Virus record (IMG/VR): IMGVR_UViG_3300042534_000214
Span: 1-48,864 of that record
DNA: 48,864 bases
Direction: 5' to 3' (one strand)
Origin: a virus
Positions 23,502-34,251 of this stretch are shown piece by piece. A program made the position numbers and the translations under genes. The number at the start of each line of letters is the position of its first letter. The first letter of the stretch is position 1. Under the pieces are notes generated by a model. The model searched no databases, had not been told where the DNA came from, and was given only the letters and a program-made list of their open reading frames with translations.

Positions 23502-25320
23502 TAGTCACATCCTTAGTAGTCTCTGGTGCCCCAAAGAATGCCTCTTCATTCTGCTGGAAATACTTAGTATAGTTGTCGCTCCCAGACAGGTGGGCAGACA
23601 TACGTACACTCTTGTTAATTAGCGGAGCAAGTTTCTTCTGAAGCTCACGAGCTTTAGCCAATACAGATGGGTTAGTCTCATACCCAGGAGCAGGTTTAAA
23701 CTGGATGCTTGTTCCTGTCCAGATATACTGGAGAGCGTCTGTAGTTGGCTTCTGATTCTCAACAGGAATGGTTACACGTCCAATCTGCTTGACGCTCTGA
23801 GGAGCACCTACAGTAGTCTGAGCCTGACGCCATTCATCACGTACAGCAGGAATCAGCTTATCGTTGTAGTTGGTGGTAACTGCGTTAGTAGCCCCTTCCA
23901 CGGCCTCTGCATCAAACTTAGCACCCATCTTCTGAAGGGCTAAGAACTCCGGAGAGGAGAGGAAATCTACTGCGTTATTAAGCTGAGATGGCTGCTTCTG
24001 AGAGGAAGAGAAGTCTGCAATACCATGTAACACCTGGTTAGCGTGGTCACGTACTTCCTTGAATGTCTCAGTTGGGTCAGTGATTAATGGGTTCTGAGCA
24101 CCAAGATTCTTCGTAGCATCCTTTACCAACCCCATAAAGGTCTTGGTCTGTGCAGCATCCTCTGGGTCAGAAGACGTTGGGTTAGCTGCTGGAAGCCCTT
24201 TCAGTGTACGGTTGATAAAGTTGATAACAGTAGGGCCAGTCTCTGCCAGAAGCTGTGTGTTAAACCCAGCCCCCATCAGCTTGGACACAGACATAATCTG
24301 AGCCATCTTAGGGTCTGACATAATAGGAAGCTGTGCTTGGATGTTAAGCTTCTCTAAATGCGTCTGAGCGAGTTCCTGACTCATCTTACCAGACAATACC
24401 TGGGCTTGCGTATCAATTGAATCATTGATTGGCTTAGCCAGAGAATCAATGTAATCCCCACCAGCAGCTCCACGAACCTTCATGGTGATAGCATTAAAGT
24501 CAGTCTTGAGCTTCATCAACTCTTGCATACCAGCTTCCTGAGTCATCTTACCGGATGCAACATCAGCCTGAATCTGAGACATCTGGTTCTGAGTCTTATC
24601 AAAGTATGACGCAGCTACATCACCAACGGCTTGCTGTGTACGAAGCTTATTCTTCTTAATTGCCAAGTCTGCTGCCGAGTTAGCACGGCTAACACGAGAA
24701 GCTGCGATGGATTCCTGTGATGCCTGAATACTGAGCTTCTGGCTAATTACTCCTAGCTGCTTGCTCTGGAACTCCATCTGGTTGATAGCGTGATTTCGCT
24801 GCAACCAGGCATTAAGACCGGCCTGTTTTTGCTCTGGGGTCATATCAGGAGTAATAAAATTAGCGGCAGTCGCTTGCTTCTCTTGTTCGTTAAGTGCCTG
24901 GTCCACTGCCGTACCATTAGCCAGAGTATCTCCCAAGCCTTTAGCTCCTGAAAGAGAGCTGGAGAACGTGGTGAGCTTATCCGTAACTGCTGGATTGTTA
25001 GCCACCAAGCTGTTATACAGAGCACGCTGCTGCCGCTGCGCTTCTGGCTGCTTCATACTACCCTGCTCGACTGCTGCATTAAGCGAGGTAACCTTACGAG
25101 CATATATTGACAGGGCTGCGTCTTCTGCTGTCTGAGCTGCCTGTTTCTTTCCAGCTTTTAAACCTGACACCAAACCTTCAGCAAGGTTCCCCAATCCCTG
25201 GAGAACCCCGCTAGAGGCCACAGTTGTAGCTGTGGATGGTGCAGGGGCTGTTGCTTGTTGCGGCTGGGTGTTGTATTGTGCAATACCGTCACCGCTTGTA
25301 TCAAATAGCCCTTGTGCCAT
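23491..25320 (-). CDS. internal virion / ejection protein (609 residues)
   Basis: Gln/Ala/Lys-rich, largely helical protein with long coiled-coil-like segments (about 190-260) and a Pro/Thr-rich N-terminal tail. Position between the 1616-residue protein and the lysis genes suits a T7 gp15-like ejection-channel component. No enzymatic motif is seen. Confidence 0.78.
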   Translation of the reverse strand: MAQGLFDTSGDGIAQYNTQPQQATAPAPSTATTVASSGVLQGLGNLAEGLVSGLKAGKKQAAQTAEDAALSIYARKVTSLNAAVEQGSMKQPEAQRQQRALYNSLVANNPAVTDKLTTFSSSLSGAKGLGDTLANGTAVDQALNEQEKQATAANFITPDMTPEQKQAGLNAWLQRNHAINQMEFQSKQLGVISQKLSIQASQESIAASRVSRANSAADLAIKKNKLRTQQAVGDVAASYFDKTQNQMSQIQADVASGKMTQEAGMQELMKLKTDFNAITMKVRGAAGGDYIDSLAKPINDSIDTQAQVLSGKMSQELAQTHLEKLNIQAQLPIMSDPKMAQIMSVSKLMGAGFNTQLLAETGPTVINFINRTLKGLPAANPTSSDPEDAAQTKTFMGLVKDATKNLGAQNPLITDPTETFKEVRDHANQVLHGIADFSSSQKQPSQLNNAVDFLSSPEFLALQKMGAKFDAEAVEGATNAVTTNYNDKLIPAVRDEWRQAQTTVGAPQSVKQIGRVTIPVENQKPTTDALQYIWTGTSIQFKPAPGYETNPSVLAKARELQKKLAPLINKSVRMSAHLSGSDNYTKYFQQNEEAFFGAPETTKDVTNGE

Positions 25321-25332
25321 TTTCTTTATTCC

Positions 25333-28300
25333 TTATCTCTTATCCAAAGGGGTGGAGGCGTTACATACCTGAATCAGATTGCTACGCTGTTCCTCGGTGA
25401 TACCTGGAACCTTGTTAAGCAGCTTAAGCATATCTGCTCGCGACATGAAGCCACACTGCTGGAGAATGGTATTCATCATACCGTAGTTCTTATCAGCAGC
25501 CTGCTTGTTCATCAGGGAGCGGAACTCGTCAATAGCCACTTGGTTCCCTTTGAAAGAACTCATCATAGCACGAGACATCTCTAAGACATATTCAAACCGG
25601 TCTGGTGTCATACCATCCTGCGTCATGTGTCGAGCAACCTGATTGAACACAAGCTTCACATCTTCCTTCATCTTCTGACTGTTGGACCAAGTGGTGTCCA
25701 TGATTTCACGGGCCTTCTTTTCATCCATAGTCTGAATCCCCAGAGCCTGAGCAATAGCCTCGAAGCTGTTCACTCGGCTATCTGTAGTACCCCCCAACGC
25801 ACCAATCTTACGACCGTACTCAAGAGCATAAGCCGCTTTCATGGCGTTAGAAGCACCAGACAGGAGTCCAGCCGCATCCTTAGCTACGTTAGACCAGCCA
25901 ACTGGGTCGCCATCATACTTGCCTGGGGCAACGCCCAACATAGTAGCCAGGGATGTAGCCAGGTTAGCAATACGAGGGTTCTGACCAAACAACAGGCTTC
26001 CAGAAGGAGTGGAGCCAATAATATCCATAATCCCCTTGTCTGTCAGGTTCTTCATGAACTCAAACAATCCGTAGGAGTCAAGAGGAGAAATGGAGCTGTA
26101 GTCCAAATCAACAGGCTGCCCATACCACTTAGAGAACAGGGTATTCAGAGTTACAGATTCTGCACCACGCAGAATAGCATCACGCCACAATGGGTCATCT
26201 GGAAGCAATTCATTCAGGTAGCTTTCAAAGATGCTCTCAAACTTAGGAGCAATCCCCATTACTGAATGAGTACCAAACATCAATCCCATGAATGTAACCA
26301 TACGCACTTTCTCGTAGCTGGAGAGCTGGCGGTTCGTAGTGAACTGAAGCAGGGCTTTGTAAGGCTGCTCCATGAACTGCGTAATGATTGACATTGTGTT
26401 GTGGCTCCACGGCATAGAACCAGCTCGGTCCATGTTATAAACATAGTTACGAGACTTAGTAGTAATGTCGTCGATACTGCTCTGAGTAATCTTGGTGCCA
26501 GCACGAACTGCTTCATCGTAGTGAGCAAGGAAAGAGGCTGAACTACTCACCCATTCACCTGCGTCAAAACCAACCTTACGCATAACACGTAATGCACCAC
26601 CAGGAACCTGCGCAATAAACTTAGCTGGGTTCTTAATAGCTGCCATACGGGCTGCTTGAGCACCGTCTGCCACTTGGTTCAAGCTTTGACGAATCATTTC
26701 ATGCTTGGAGATACCAGCACTAATACCGCTCTTATTCAGAGCGTCCCACATAGCCTCTGCCTCTTTCTCAGTGCGCCCAGAGAGCTTGAGAAGAGATTTA
26801 GAAGGCTTCCCACCAAGAGCATATACTGACATCAAAGTAATGTCATCAGCCATATGACGGAAGGTGTATGCAGGGAAGTTAGCTGCCAGCATCATCACCT
26901 GATGGCTCTGGATTAGGAACTGACGGATTGGGTTGGAAGCAATGAGCAGGTTAAAGGCTACGCCCTTAGCCACTCCTACAGGACCTGTAGAACCTACAGC
27001 ACGAGCTGCTTGTTCAGAACGACCAAATCCACGGTGCCCCATAATGTCAGCTACACCGTTGAAGATTGCCTTCCAACCATCATCAATAGCGTTTATATAG
27101 CCATTCTCCAGTTGACGCAGATACTCCCAAGTTGTGCGAGCATCAGCAGCCATCTTACTGTTCTGATTACCACTGACACCAATCTCAGCACGAGAGCGTG
27201 GGTACACTGTCTGACCTTTAGCTTTAGGAAGCACATCATCAAACTGAACAACGAAACGCTTCTTAGCTGTCTCAATATAGTCACGCATTGAAACACGGCT
27301 TGAGATTGAGGAGATGGAACGAATCAAGCTCTCCATAGGAGATTCGATGTTGGCTTGCTCAGACACGTTGAAGTTACCAAGGGCCTCTTCCAGACGTTCA
27401 CCACGAACACGCTGAGAAGACATCCCACCAGATACCATGCTCTGTGCTTCTGCTCGGTTGAAATCCTCACCCTTCAGGTTATTACGGAAGCGATATTCTC
27501 CACCTGCGGAAGCTGTGAGACGTTCTACAGCATTCTTAGCATCCGGTACGTTACCGGCAGTGGCTACCGCCCTCCACACTTCCTGACCAGAAGCATCACG
27601 CAGTGGCTTCCCATCTTCATCAAGAATCTTCTTCTCAATGAAGTGAGGGTCTTTGTATCGTACAGCGTAATAGCCTTTACGGTAGCTAAGGATGGTGTCT
27701 TGGTTATTCAGCTTACGCACAAAGGTAGAACCGGCTTGGTTGGCATTAAGTACATGCTCAATACTAACACCGTCCACATTGAGTGGGGTGGAAGGACGAG
27801 CAATGTTGCCACCAGTTCTGTAATGCTCCGTAACCTCTTCCTTAGACATCTTACGCACTGAGTTGGTGATTGGGTCAAACACAGCAACATCCCCATCCAC
27901 TTGGTTACTAGGAAGCTCTTTGACAATCAGGCGAGTTCCCGTGTCATTATGCTCCATAATCCCGTATCCACGAGTACGATAGCTCTTAACTAAGTCTCGG
28001 TTAGAGATATGATACAGAGTGTCCTGTGCAGCCTTCCAATGACCTAACGTGTCAATCTGCTTCTGACTAAACCCTTCTGCTTTCAGGTTAGCAACACTGA
28101 ATGCTTCTCCTTTGGCGTTAGCCTCCCTTATCTTACCAAACATCTGGCCCTGTTCAGCGGCACTCATGCCCTTTACAGATTCAATGTATGGCTGGACAGA
28201 CTGAAGGAGTTTCTGCTCAAGCTGAGCACCACGCAAACCACCAATTGTAGCCCCTTTAGTGAGCTTGGGATTGAGCATGCTCTGAGCATCTAGCAGGTTA

Positions 28301-30183
28301 CTCTGAGGGGTTCCTTGCCCAGTCTTGCCACCACCAGGGAACCATTTATCGAAGAAGTTGTTCTTAACGTCTAATGCTTCCCAACCATCACGTTCCAAGT
28401 TAGCACTGTCAAACTTATAGTCATGGTCAATCTTGAGGAGGAAGTCACCTCCGATATTAGCACCATCTGGGATGTCGGTGAGAGGGACTTCTTTATAATC
28501 ATCCCCATTACGGACCATCACCTTGATTGAATCAGGAGTAATGCCATAATCCCGTAGGGCATACTGGGCCTGGTCTGTCGCCGCCTTCAGGCTTCCCCAC
28601 CCAGAGTCTGTAGGGCCGTAGATTGCGGAGAATCGTACACCATCATCCAATGCAGAAACACTGCCCATTTCCTTACGGTTAACCATCCCTACAGCATTAC
28701 GAAAATCATTAACTGCGGAGGAACGTAGGGCACGTTTCTCGGATGGTGTTAACCAAGCTGCACCTGAATTATCTACGAAGTCCAATACATCAGCATCAGG
28801 CATCATTTCAAACTCAGACAGCTTCTCGGGCTGGGACACCTTAGCCGTTGCTGAGCCGTCAATCGTCCCTACCTGGGGCCCAATATCGTGTGCAATAGCA
28901 TCTTGACGAGTAGTACCGTGAGAAGCAGGGGCCATAGACCCGTTAGCGTCTTTTTCAAGTGCGTAAAAAAGGCGACGAGCCATATCCGGGTTAGCATCTT
29001 TAATCACCTGAGATGGGGAAGTTGGCTGAACATCACTAATGGTGAACTGACGGTGCCAGTTACGAGCATCAACCTCGGTGCTGGTAGGAGCAACAGCATA
29101 ACTAGGAGCACCTTCCTGATTATAAACACCAGGCTCTGGCTGACGTCCTTCTCGCCAATCCTGCTCCTGCGTAGGACGTCTTGCATTAGTTGGACCAGCT
29201 GGTGGGATTTCACCCCCCATCTTTGCTGCATCTGCTGCTTCACCAGCCACCTTTCCAGCTTTAGATAGAGAACGCACAATCCCTAAAATACCAACAGTGT
29301 CCAACACACCAAGTACGTTATCCACTACACGGTCTGTTACTGTGTAATCACCGGATTCAACCATATCTCGGAAGATTGACAGGTTAGCTTGGTCCATCTC
29401 TTCTGGAAGAACAATCGTAGAGCCGTGCTTCGCAATAATGTCCATTGCCTTATTCATCACTGCTGCACGCTGCTCGAATGGAATGGAGTTGAACTTATCA
29501 ACCATATCACTCTTGGCTTCGCCAGGAAGAATTGTCTGCCAAGCCTTAGAAATACCGGAACCACCAGACAGCTCATTGGCTAGCATTGAATCCTTAAACC
29601 CGGAGGCCATTGGGACCAAGCTTTCAGCCATACCCACATAGGTGGCAGACTGGTTAGCTTCTTGACGAGCTTGCATCTCATTATAGAACTTCTGCTTTTC
29701 ACGCTGGAAGTCCAATACCTTGTTAATACCGGTGGCCCACACTTCTCGCAGGTCAGAGGATTCATTGGACTCATTAGGAACAGTTTTAGAAGCCTCCTGC
29801 GTACCTACCATCGCACGCACTCGATACAGGTCGGAATCTGGATTGTTAATGCGGTCAAGTGCGGCTTTCTTCCATTCGTCGGACACTGCTGGATTCAGCA
29901 GGAAATCCATAGAAGCTGCTTGGTAGGCTTTAGTGTTCTGCCCTTTGGCATTGGCAACAACAGTCTCTGCTGTATCACTACGACCTGTAGTGTTGTATTC
30001 ATCCAGGGATTGGGTGTACACATCAGCTACCTGGTCTGGACGAGGAGACAGCATAGCTGCGTGAGAAGCCATATTTTGATTTGAACTAACGTTGGTTACT
30101 GGGGGAGCTAAGTCATCAACAGACTTAAAATCGTCCAGACTTACGCTAGTTGTATCTACATTAAATTGGTCTAACCCAGCCAT
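25333..30183 (-). CDS. giant internal virion protein (1616 residues)
   Basis: The longest gene. Mixed alpha/beta with many helical segments. I see no lytic transglycosylase signature of the T7 gp16 type in the N-terminus. The size and its place directly after the gp14-like gene suggest the main ejection-channel protein that travels into the cell with the DNA. The C-terminal third (NPIRQFLIQSHQVMMLAANFPAYTFRHMADD, a hydrophobic stretch near residue 1100) may insert into the inner membrane. Confidence 0.8.
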   Translation of the reverse strand: MAGLDQFNVDTTSVSLDDFKSVDDLAPPVTNVSSNQNMASHAAMLSPRPDQVADVYTQSLDEYNTTGRSDTAETVVANAKGQNTKAYQAASMDFLLNPAVSDEWKKAALDRINNPDSDLYRVRAMVGTQEASKTVPNESNESSDLREVWATGINKVLDFQREKQKFYNEMQARQEANQSATYVGMAESLVPMASGFKDSMLANELSGGSGISKAWQTILPGEAKSDMVDKFNSIPFEQRAAVMNKAMDIIAKHGSTIVLPEEMDQANLSIFRDMVESGDYTVTDRVVDNVLGVLDTVGILGIVRSLSKAGKVAGEAADAAKMGGEIPPAGPTNARRPTQEQDWREGRQPEPGVYNQEGAPSYAVAPTSTEVDARNWHRQFTISDVQPTSPSQVIKDANPDMARRLFYALEKDANGSMAPASHGTTRQDAIAHDIGPQVGTIDGSATAKVSQPEKLSEFEMMPDADVLDFVDNSGAAWLTPSEKRALRSSAVNDFRNAVGMVNRKEMGSVSALDDGVRFSAIYGPTDSGWGSLKAATDQAQYALRDYGITPDSIKVMVRNGDDYKEVPLTDIPDGANIGGDFLLKIDHDYKFDSANLERDGWEALDVKNNFFDKWFPGGGKTGQGTPQSNLLDAQSMLNPKLTKGATIGGLRGAQLEQKLLQSVQPYIESVKGMSAAEQGQMFGKIREANAKGEAFSVANLKAEGFSQKQIDTLGHWKAAQDTLYHISNRDLVKSYRTRGYGIMEHNDTGTRLIVKELPSNQVDGDVAVFDPITNSVRKMSKEEVTEHYRTGGNIARPSTPLNVDGVSIEHVLNANQAGSTFVRKLNNQDTILSYRKGYYAVRYKDPHFIEKKILDEDGKPLRDASGQEVWRAVATAGNVPDAKNAVERLTASAGGEYRFRNNLKGEDFNRAEAQSMVSGGMSSQRVRGERLEEALGNFNVSEQANIESPMESLIRSISSISSRVSMRDYIETAKKRFVVQFDDVLPKAKGQTVYPRSRAEIGVSGNQNSKMAADARTTWEYLRQLENGYINAIDDGWKAIFNGVADIMGHRGFGRSEQAARAVGSTGPVGVAKGVAFNLLIASNPIRQFLIQSHQVMMLAANFPAYTFRHMADDITLMSVYALGGKPSKSLLKLSGRTEKEAEAMWDALNKSGISAGISKHEMIRQSLNQVADGAQAARMAAIKNPAKFIAQVPGGALRVMRKVGFDAGEWVSSSASFLAHYDEAVRAGTKITQSSIDDITTKSRNYVYNMDRAGSMPWSHNTMSIITQFMEQPYKALLQFTTNRQLSSYEKVRMVTFMGLMFGTHSVMGIAPKFESIFESYLNELLPDDPLWRDAILRGAESVTLNTLFSKWYGQPVDLDYSSISPLDSYGLFEFMKNLTDKGIMDIIGSTPSGSLLFGQNPRIANLATSLATMLGVAPGKYDGDPVGWSNVAKDAAGLLSGASNAMKAAYALEYGRKIGALGGTTDSRVNSFEAIAQALGIQTMDEKKAREIMDTTWSNSQKMKEDVKLVFNQVARHMTQDGMTPDRFEYVLEMSRAMMSSFKGNQVAIDEFRSLMNKQAADKNYGMMNTILQQCGFMSRADMLKLLNKVPGITEEQRSNLIQVCNASTPLDKR

Positions 30184-30192
30184 GCTTATTCC

Positions 30193-30720
30193 TTAAAATA
30201 GTGTTTGATTGCTTTTAGCAGCAGCAGGAGTAGCAGCACCTCCCTGCCCAAATAACTTAGATAGTCCCTCACCAGCAGTTGGGGCAGCTAGTCCTGTAAT
30301 AGAACTCCCTATACTTCCCACAGCATTCCAAGTCTGTGCGCTACTTTGAGCATTAGCGGCTTGTTGTCCGGCATTTGTAATTCCTTGTGCAGCCAGACTA
30401 CTTCCAGACATATTTGCCAAGCTTGCTGCTGTGTTGGTGGAAAGCGCCGACAATGAGCCAATCTCACCAGAACTACCAGAAACACCTTGGTTAGCTGCCC
30501 CCTGTTCAATTTGGGCCTGCCTGACTCGCTGCTTCCTAATTTCCTGCCTACGGGCATCTGCTTCTGCCTGCTTTTGCTGGGCCGAGGCAACATCTTTTGC
30601 TTCCTCTTGAGCTTTTGCTGACCTTCGTTGTGCCTTATTTTGCTCTGTTGTGGCATATACCGTTGTGGCTGCCCCAACAGCAGCCGTGATAAGGGCAACT
30701 GTTCCTACTTCTAGTCCCAT
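30193..30720 (-). CDS. gp14-like internal virion protein
   Basis: 175 residues. An Ala/Val hydrophobic N-terminus (VALITAAVGAATTVYATTEQNKAQRRSAKAQEEAK) and long Gln/Ala helices match T7 gp14-type internal core proteins that form the outer-membrane part of the ejection channel. It lies directly before the giant gp16-like gene. Confidence 0.82.
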   Translation of the reverse strand: MGLEVGTVALITAAVGAATTVYATTEQNKAQRRSAKAQEEAKDVASAQQKQAEADARRQEIRKQRVRQAQIEQGAANQGVSGSSGEIGSLSALSTNTAASLANMSGSSLAAQGITNAGQQAANAQSSAQTWNAVGSIGSSITGLAAPTAGEGLSKLFGQGGAATPAAAKSNQTLF

Positions 30721-31010
30721 ATATATACCTCAAATGTTTTTCCACCTTCTTCAAAAGAGTTGCACAATGTCCCCCCCATCATTCTGCTTAATTTACATCT
30801 AGGACCTTTCTCCACATAGGAAAATATAGGTTTATCATACCCCATCTCCCTGGCCTGTTCAATTGTTTCTTGGAGGGCTTTCTTAATCTTTTTAATTGTA
30901 GACTTATCGTGCTTATAAACCTCACAATGGAAGAATAGAAAACCATCCGCATATTCCCCTCTTGCGTAGAAATCTTCTCCTACATATAGGTCTTCTATTC
31001 TTCGTTCCAT
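30711..31010 (-). CDS. 99-residue late protein, possibly GNAT-like (T7 gp13 position)
   Basis: A strand-helix-strand pattern (GFLFFHCEVYKHDKSTIKKIKKALQETIEQAREMGYDKPIFSYVEKG...FEVYIW) looks like half an acetyltransferase fold. The gene lies between the nozzle protein and the gp14-like protein, where T7 carries gp13, itself GNAT-like. It may be an assembly factor. No acetyl-CoA motif is clear. Confidence 0.6.
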   Translation of the reverse strand: MERRIEDLYVGEDFYARGEYADGFLFFHCEVYKHDKSTIKKIKKALQETIEQAREMGYDKPIFSYVEKGPRCKLSRMMGGTLCNSFEEGGKTFEVYIWD

Positions 31011-33319
31011 TATAACCCCTGATTAACAGTTATTACGTATGACCAACCAAATAAATGGAAATCCTTTTTGGGCTCAGTTTCAAACAGTAAAGACAGAACC
31101 CTTCCTCTTCCACGCAGCTTGTTTCTGGTAGTTACTACACTCTCTCCATCATCAAACCCAGAAGAGGCGTCTGGTGGAGCCCAGAAACGTACATGCCTGT
31201 AGGCTTGGAACTTATTAGTCCATTTATTAGAGGCCGCTAAGTTAGTCCAACCCCACTGCCCTTGCACAATAATAGAGGATGGGTTAATAGGAACATAATC
31301 ATCAGTGAACCCAATTTCAGTCTTTTTAGAGTACACTGTGATGTATGGAACCTGTTTTTGACGCTGGAAATCTCCGCCGCTTGCATATCCAGTTAATAGG
31401 TATGCCTTAGCATCAATGCCAATTCCATCCTTACTCACCCAATCTGTAAACTCATCGTCTCTGTAATATGCCAAGGTGAGCCTTACGGTTCCACCTGAGA
31501 TACTATCTGCCACTATGTAATACAGCTCTGATGTTTGTGACACAACAGATTTCTGGGATATAATAACATTATTTATTGAAGCGTTAACAACAGTGTTACC
31601 CACGCCATTTAGTACCGTAGCATCTTTCGATGTTGTGGTAAACGGAGGAACTTTTACAATAGCCAGTGGTCTTGGTAGCTGACCTGGTGATATTGCTTTT
31701 AACTCCGTCTGATAAAAGGCTGTCAGATTGACATCTAACACCAATTCCTTAGGAGGGTCTGCGTCAAAATAATTATTATACATCCATCTAATCTGACGCT
31801 GGTAACTGTCATATGCTCCCTGACATCTAACTTTCGCTAAATATGGGATGTTGTCAAACAATGTTTGAATTGTAGCTGTTGTGATGTTAGTACCGACCCA
31901 GTCTCCGTATTGGTTTTGGTTGATGTGATAAATCCCATCGTCAGACCAATACATGAAAGTGTTGTCAACAATAGTAATAGACCCAGGAGAAATACATCCA
32001 TGCTCTGTTATTTTTGATGTGAGATAATCGGTGGCCTTAAACCCGTAACCACTACCACCAGTAATTTTCCATACACCATTCTCAGCAACAACCATTAAGG
32101 CTTCTCCAACGTTTACTAAACCTTGGATGTTGTATGCCCCATCGATACGCAAGAATCCACCATCCGTATCTACCAGGTCTGGTATCTCAGCGGATGTTGG
32201 GTCACCTTCTTGGTAGCATTTATAAATATCAGAGATATTCTGGACTAATCTGGAGAATAGTATATATGAAGTCATCCTAGGAGATTCACTATCTCCACCA
32301 ACAAGTTGGGCTGAGAAACCACCATACCAAATCCTTCCAGCATAGGAGGTCAACACAGATGCCCCACCAGGTGTCAGGTCTTGTGGTAATGAATTGACAC
32401 CATATGCCAGTAGCGGGTTAGCTGCTAGTAGTTTAGCGTATTCTGATAAGCGGGAAGCCCCACGGTTCATGGCATCAATAATGAAATAACCAAGGGGCGC
32501 CCTATTAGTTCCGAGTTGATTTACGAAATTATCGGATGCAAAATATCGCTTAATGTTTCGGTCTGATGCGTTATTGGCGTCCGAGTACAGATATGAAACA
32601 AGATTATCAGAGTTCGCTGGATATACCGTGCTGCCACTCTTAACAAAGAATGACCTGATAGGGTCTTCTGTTGCATCAGCAAGACCTGTTTCTAATTTTC
32701 TAGGTACTGAGAACGTCTGATTTCTTAAATTATAAGTATGCGCTTGTGTGAGAGTGGACGGTCTGGTGGAGATTCCGCTACCATCTAAGTAGTCAAAACT
32801 CCCAATAGTGTCTGCTACACCAAACAAATCCCTAATTTTCAAACGCCCGGTTGTAGTGGTAATCCCGGAGCCGTTATAATCAAATCCATAAATATTACCA
32901 TCACCTGTGGTTACAACCATAATACCATCTACAGACGCCATAGACATCTTCTTAGAAACAGAAGAGCCTATATTGTATTGACCAATAATGGAAGAGCTTA
33001 TTGGTTTTATTGTAGAATCCAGTATTGTGATTCTGGTTCCAGACTGTATAACAAGGAACTCTTTATCGGTATATCCGCCAGGCTGTTTCCAAACAAACGG
33101 TGTAAATGTAAGGGATGGGTCTGACGCTTGTCCAGAATCTATTAACGCGTATCCAGACTCATAGTCCATCCCAAGGCGTCTACGACGTGAGCCATCCTTA
33201 TTTAACACCATGTTCATCTCATCAAGAGATGCATTGTCTGGGAATGTCAGTGGGGACGCCTCTGTTACTAAACCTTTAACAAAGGCATTAACCTCAACTC
33301 CCGCTGTTTGTCTTGGCAT
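31010..33319 (-). CDS. tail nozzle / tubular protein B (T7 gp12-like)
   Basis: 769 residues. Begins AGVEVNAFVKGLVTEASPLTFPDNASLDEMNMVLNKDGSRRRRLG, the signature of podovirus tail-nozzle or stabilisation proteins, followed by a long beta-propeller-like body (VYSKKTEIGFTDDYVPI near the end). It closes the short tail. It overlaps its upstream neighbour by 26 bases. Confidence 0.88.
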   Translation of the reverse strand: MPRQTAGVEVNAFVKGLVTEASPLTFPDNASLDEMNMVLNKDGSRRRRLGMDYESGYALIDSGQASDPSLTFTPFVWKQPGGYTDKEFLVIQSGTRITILDSTIKPISSSIIGQYNIGSSVSKKMSMASVDGIMVVTTGDGNIYGFDYNGSGITTTTGRLKIRDLFGVADTIGSFDYLDGSGISTRPSTLTQAHTYNLRNQTFSVPRKLETGLADATEDPIRSFFVKSGSTVYPANSDNLVSYLYSDANNASDRNIKRYFASDNFVNQLGTNRAPLGYFIIDAMNRGASRLSEYAKLLAANPLLAYGVNSLPQDLTPGGASVLTSYAGRIWYGGFSAQLVGGDSESPRMTSYILFSRLVQNISDIYKCYQEGDPTSAEIPDLVDTDGGFLRIDGAYNIQGLVNVGEALMVVAENGVWKITGGSGYGFKATDYLTSKITEHGCISPGSITIVDNTFMYWSDDGIYHINQNQYGDWVGTNITTATIQTLFDNIPYLAKVRCQGAYDSYQRQIRWMYNNYFDADPPKELVLDVNLTAFYQTELKAISPGQLPRPLAIVKVPPFTTTSKDATVLNGVGNTVVNASINNVIISQKSVVSQTSELYYIVADSISGGTVRLTLAYYRDDEFTDWVSKDGIGIDAKAYLLTGYASGGDFQRQKQVPYITVYSKKTEIGFTDDYVPINPSSIIVQGQWGWTNLAASNKWTNKFQAYRHVRFWAPPDASSGFDDGESVVTTRNKLRGRGRVLSLLFETEPKKDFHLFGWSYVITVNQGL

Positions 33320-33479
33320 CTTTAGCCTCTACATATTCATCAATGCGCTTCATTGCGAAAGTTTGGGAGGTGTATAACCCCCTCAAGTATGTAGGGAGAA
33401 CACCTTTACCAACGTTAGAGATGGTGTACATTCCACGTCCATCTCCTTTAACATAATAGTTCTTATATTCTAAACTCAT
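33294..33479 (-). CDS. 61-residue late protein, function unknown
   Basis: Short basic protein (MSLEYKNYYVKGDGRGMYTISNVGKG...VEAKDAKTNSGS) between the two tail-tube genes and overlapping both (4 and 26 bases). The KGDGRGMYTISN segment is beta-hairpin-like. Possibly a minor tail factor. Confidence 0.65.
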   Translation of the reverse strand: MSLEYKNYYVKGDGRGMYTISNVGKGVLPTYLRGLYTSQTFAMKRIDEYVEAKDAKTNSGS

Positions 33480-34234
33480 TTGCGTCCCCTGCGACCGTAA
33501 TTAGGTGTTCTGGCTCCTTTATGAGCCCGCCACTGCTGCCCAGCCAGCCATCTGTTCTGACGTCCAGCTTCCTGTTCTGCTTTGGCATCCTGCTGCTGAT
33601 TTAGCTTAAGAGATGCCCTACTCTTAGCCTCTTCTAGCAAAAGTGTAAAAGCTTCTTCTGGAAGAATAGGAATAAACTCATCAGTCATTTGCCAATCAGG
33701 AGTGACAAAGCCCATTGCCTGAATCTTATTACTTTGAATAGTGTCTTCGATGGCTTTGTTGTAGGAGTCAAATACCACAACCTTATCATCAAAAGATGTC
33801 CAATAGGTTGGTGGCATATCATTACGAATTAACAGCTCTACTCCAGATGGGTCTTGAATGACATCAATGTAATCAACTGTGTCATCATACTGATTCTGTC
33901 TACGCAGGAATTCATCTGGATAGACATACCTTACGTTCCTATACACCTTGCGTGTATCGGTTGCCAGTCTACAATCATAATTGATGAAGGAGAGTTCACT
34001 TAGATTTTCTGGGAGGGTTACATGAGTTGGGAGTGCGTCGTCACCGGATGCAATTAAATTTAATAATTGCTGATTGCTTTTCCAATTGCGGACATGCATG
34101 AGGGCAAAGTAGGTGCTCTTAACAATCTGAGCTACTTGCTGACTCTCAATAGTGTCATCAATACTGCTTACATTGTCAGCATTCAGGTCATTTAGAATAT
34201 CAGAAACTATTTCTAACAGAGACATCTTAGCCAT
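33476..34234 (-). CDS. head-tail adaptor / tubular protein A (T7 gp11-like)
   Basis: 252 residues. N-terminal helices (LLEIVSDILNDLNADNVSSIDDTIESQQVAQIVKSTYF), a beta middle part, and a basic C-terminus (GARTPNYGRRGRK) match podovirus gatekeeper proteins that bind the portal ring. It lies between the coat genes and the nozzle gene. Confidence 0.85.
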   Translation of the reverse strand: MAKMSLLEIVSDILNDLNADNVSSIDDTIESQQVAQIVKSTYFALMHVRNWKSNQQLLNLIASGDDALPTHVTLPENLSELSFINYDCRLATDTRKVYRNVRYVYPDEFLRRQNQYDDTVDYIDVIQDPSGVELLIRNDMPPTYWTSFDDKVVVFDSYNKAIEDTIQSNKIQAMGFVTPDWQMTDEFIPILPEEAFTLLLEEAKSRASLKLNQQQDAKAEQEAGRQNRWLAGQQWRAHKGARTPNYGRRGRK

Positions 34235-34251
34235 TTGGGCTCCTTAGAAAC

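Noticed and set aside
25627-26265. 212-residue plus-strand frame opposite the giant virion gene
   Set aside because: Antisense shadow; no ribosome site and low-sense composition.
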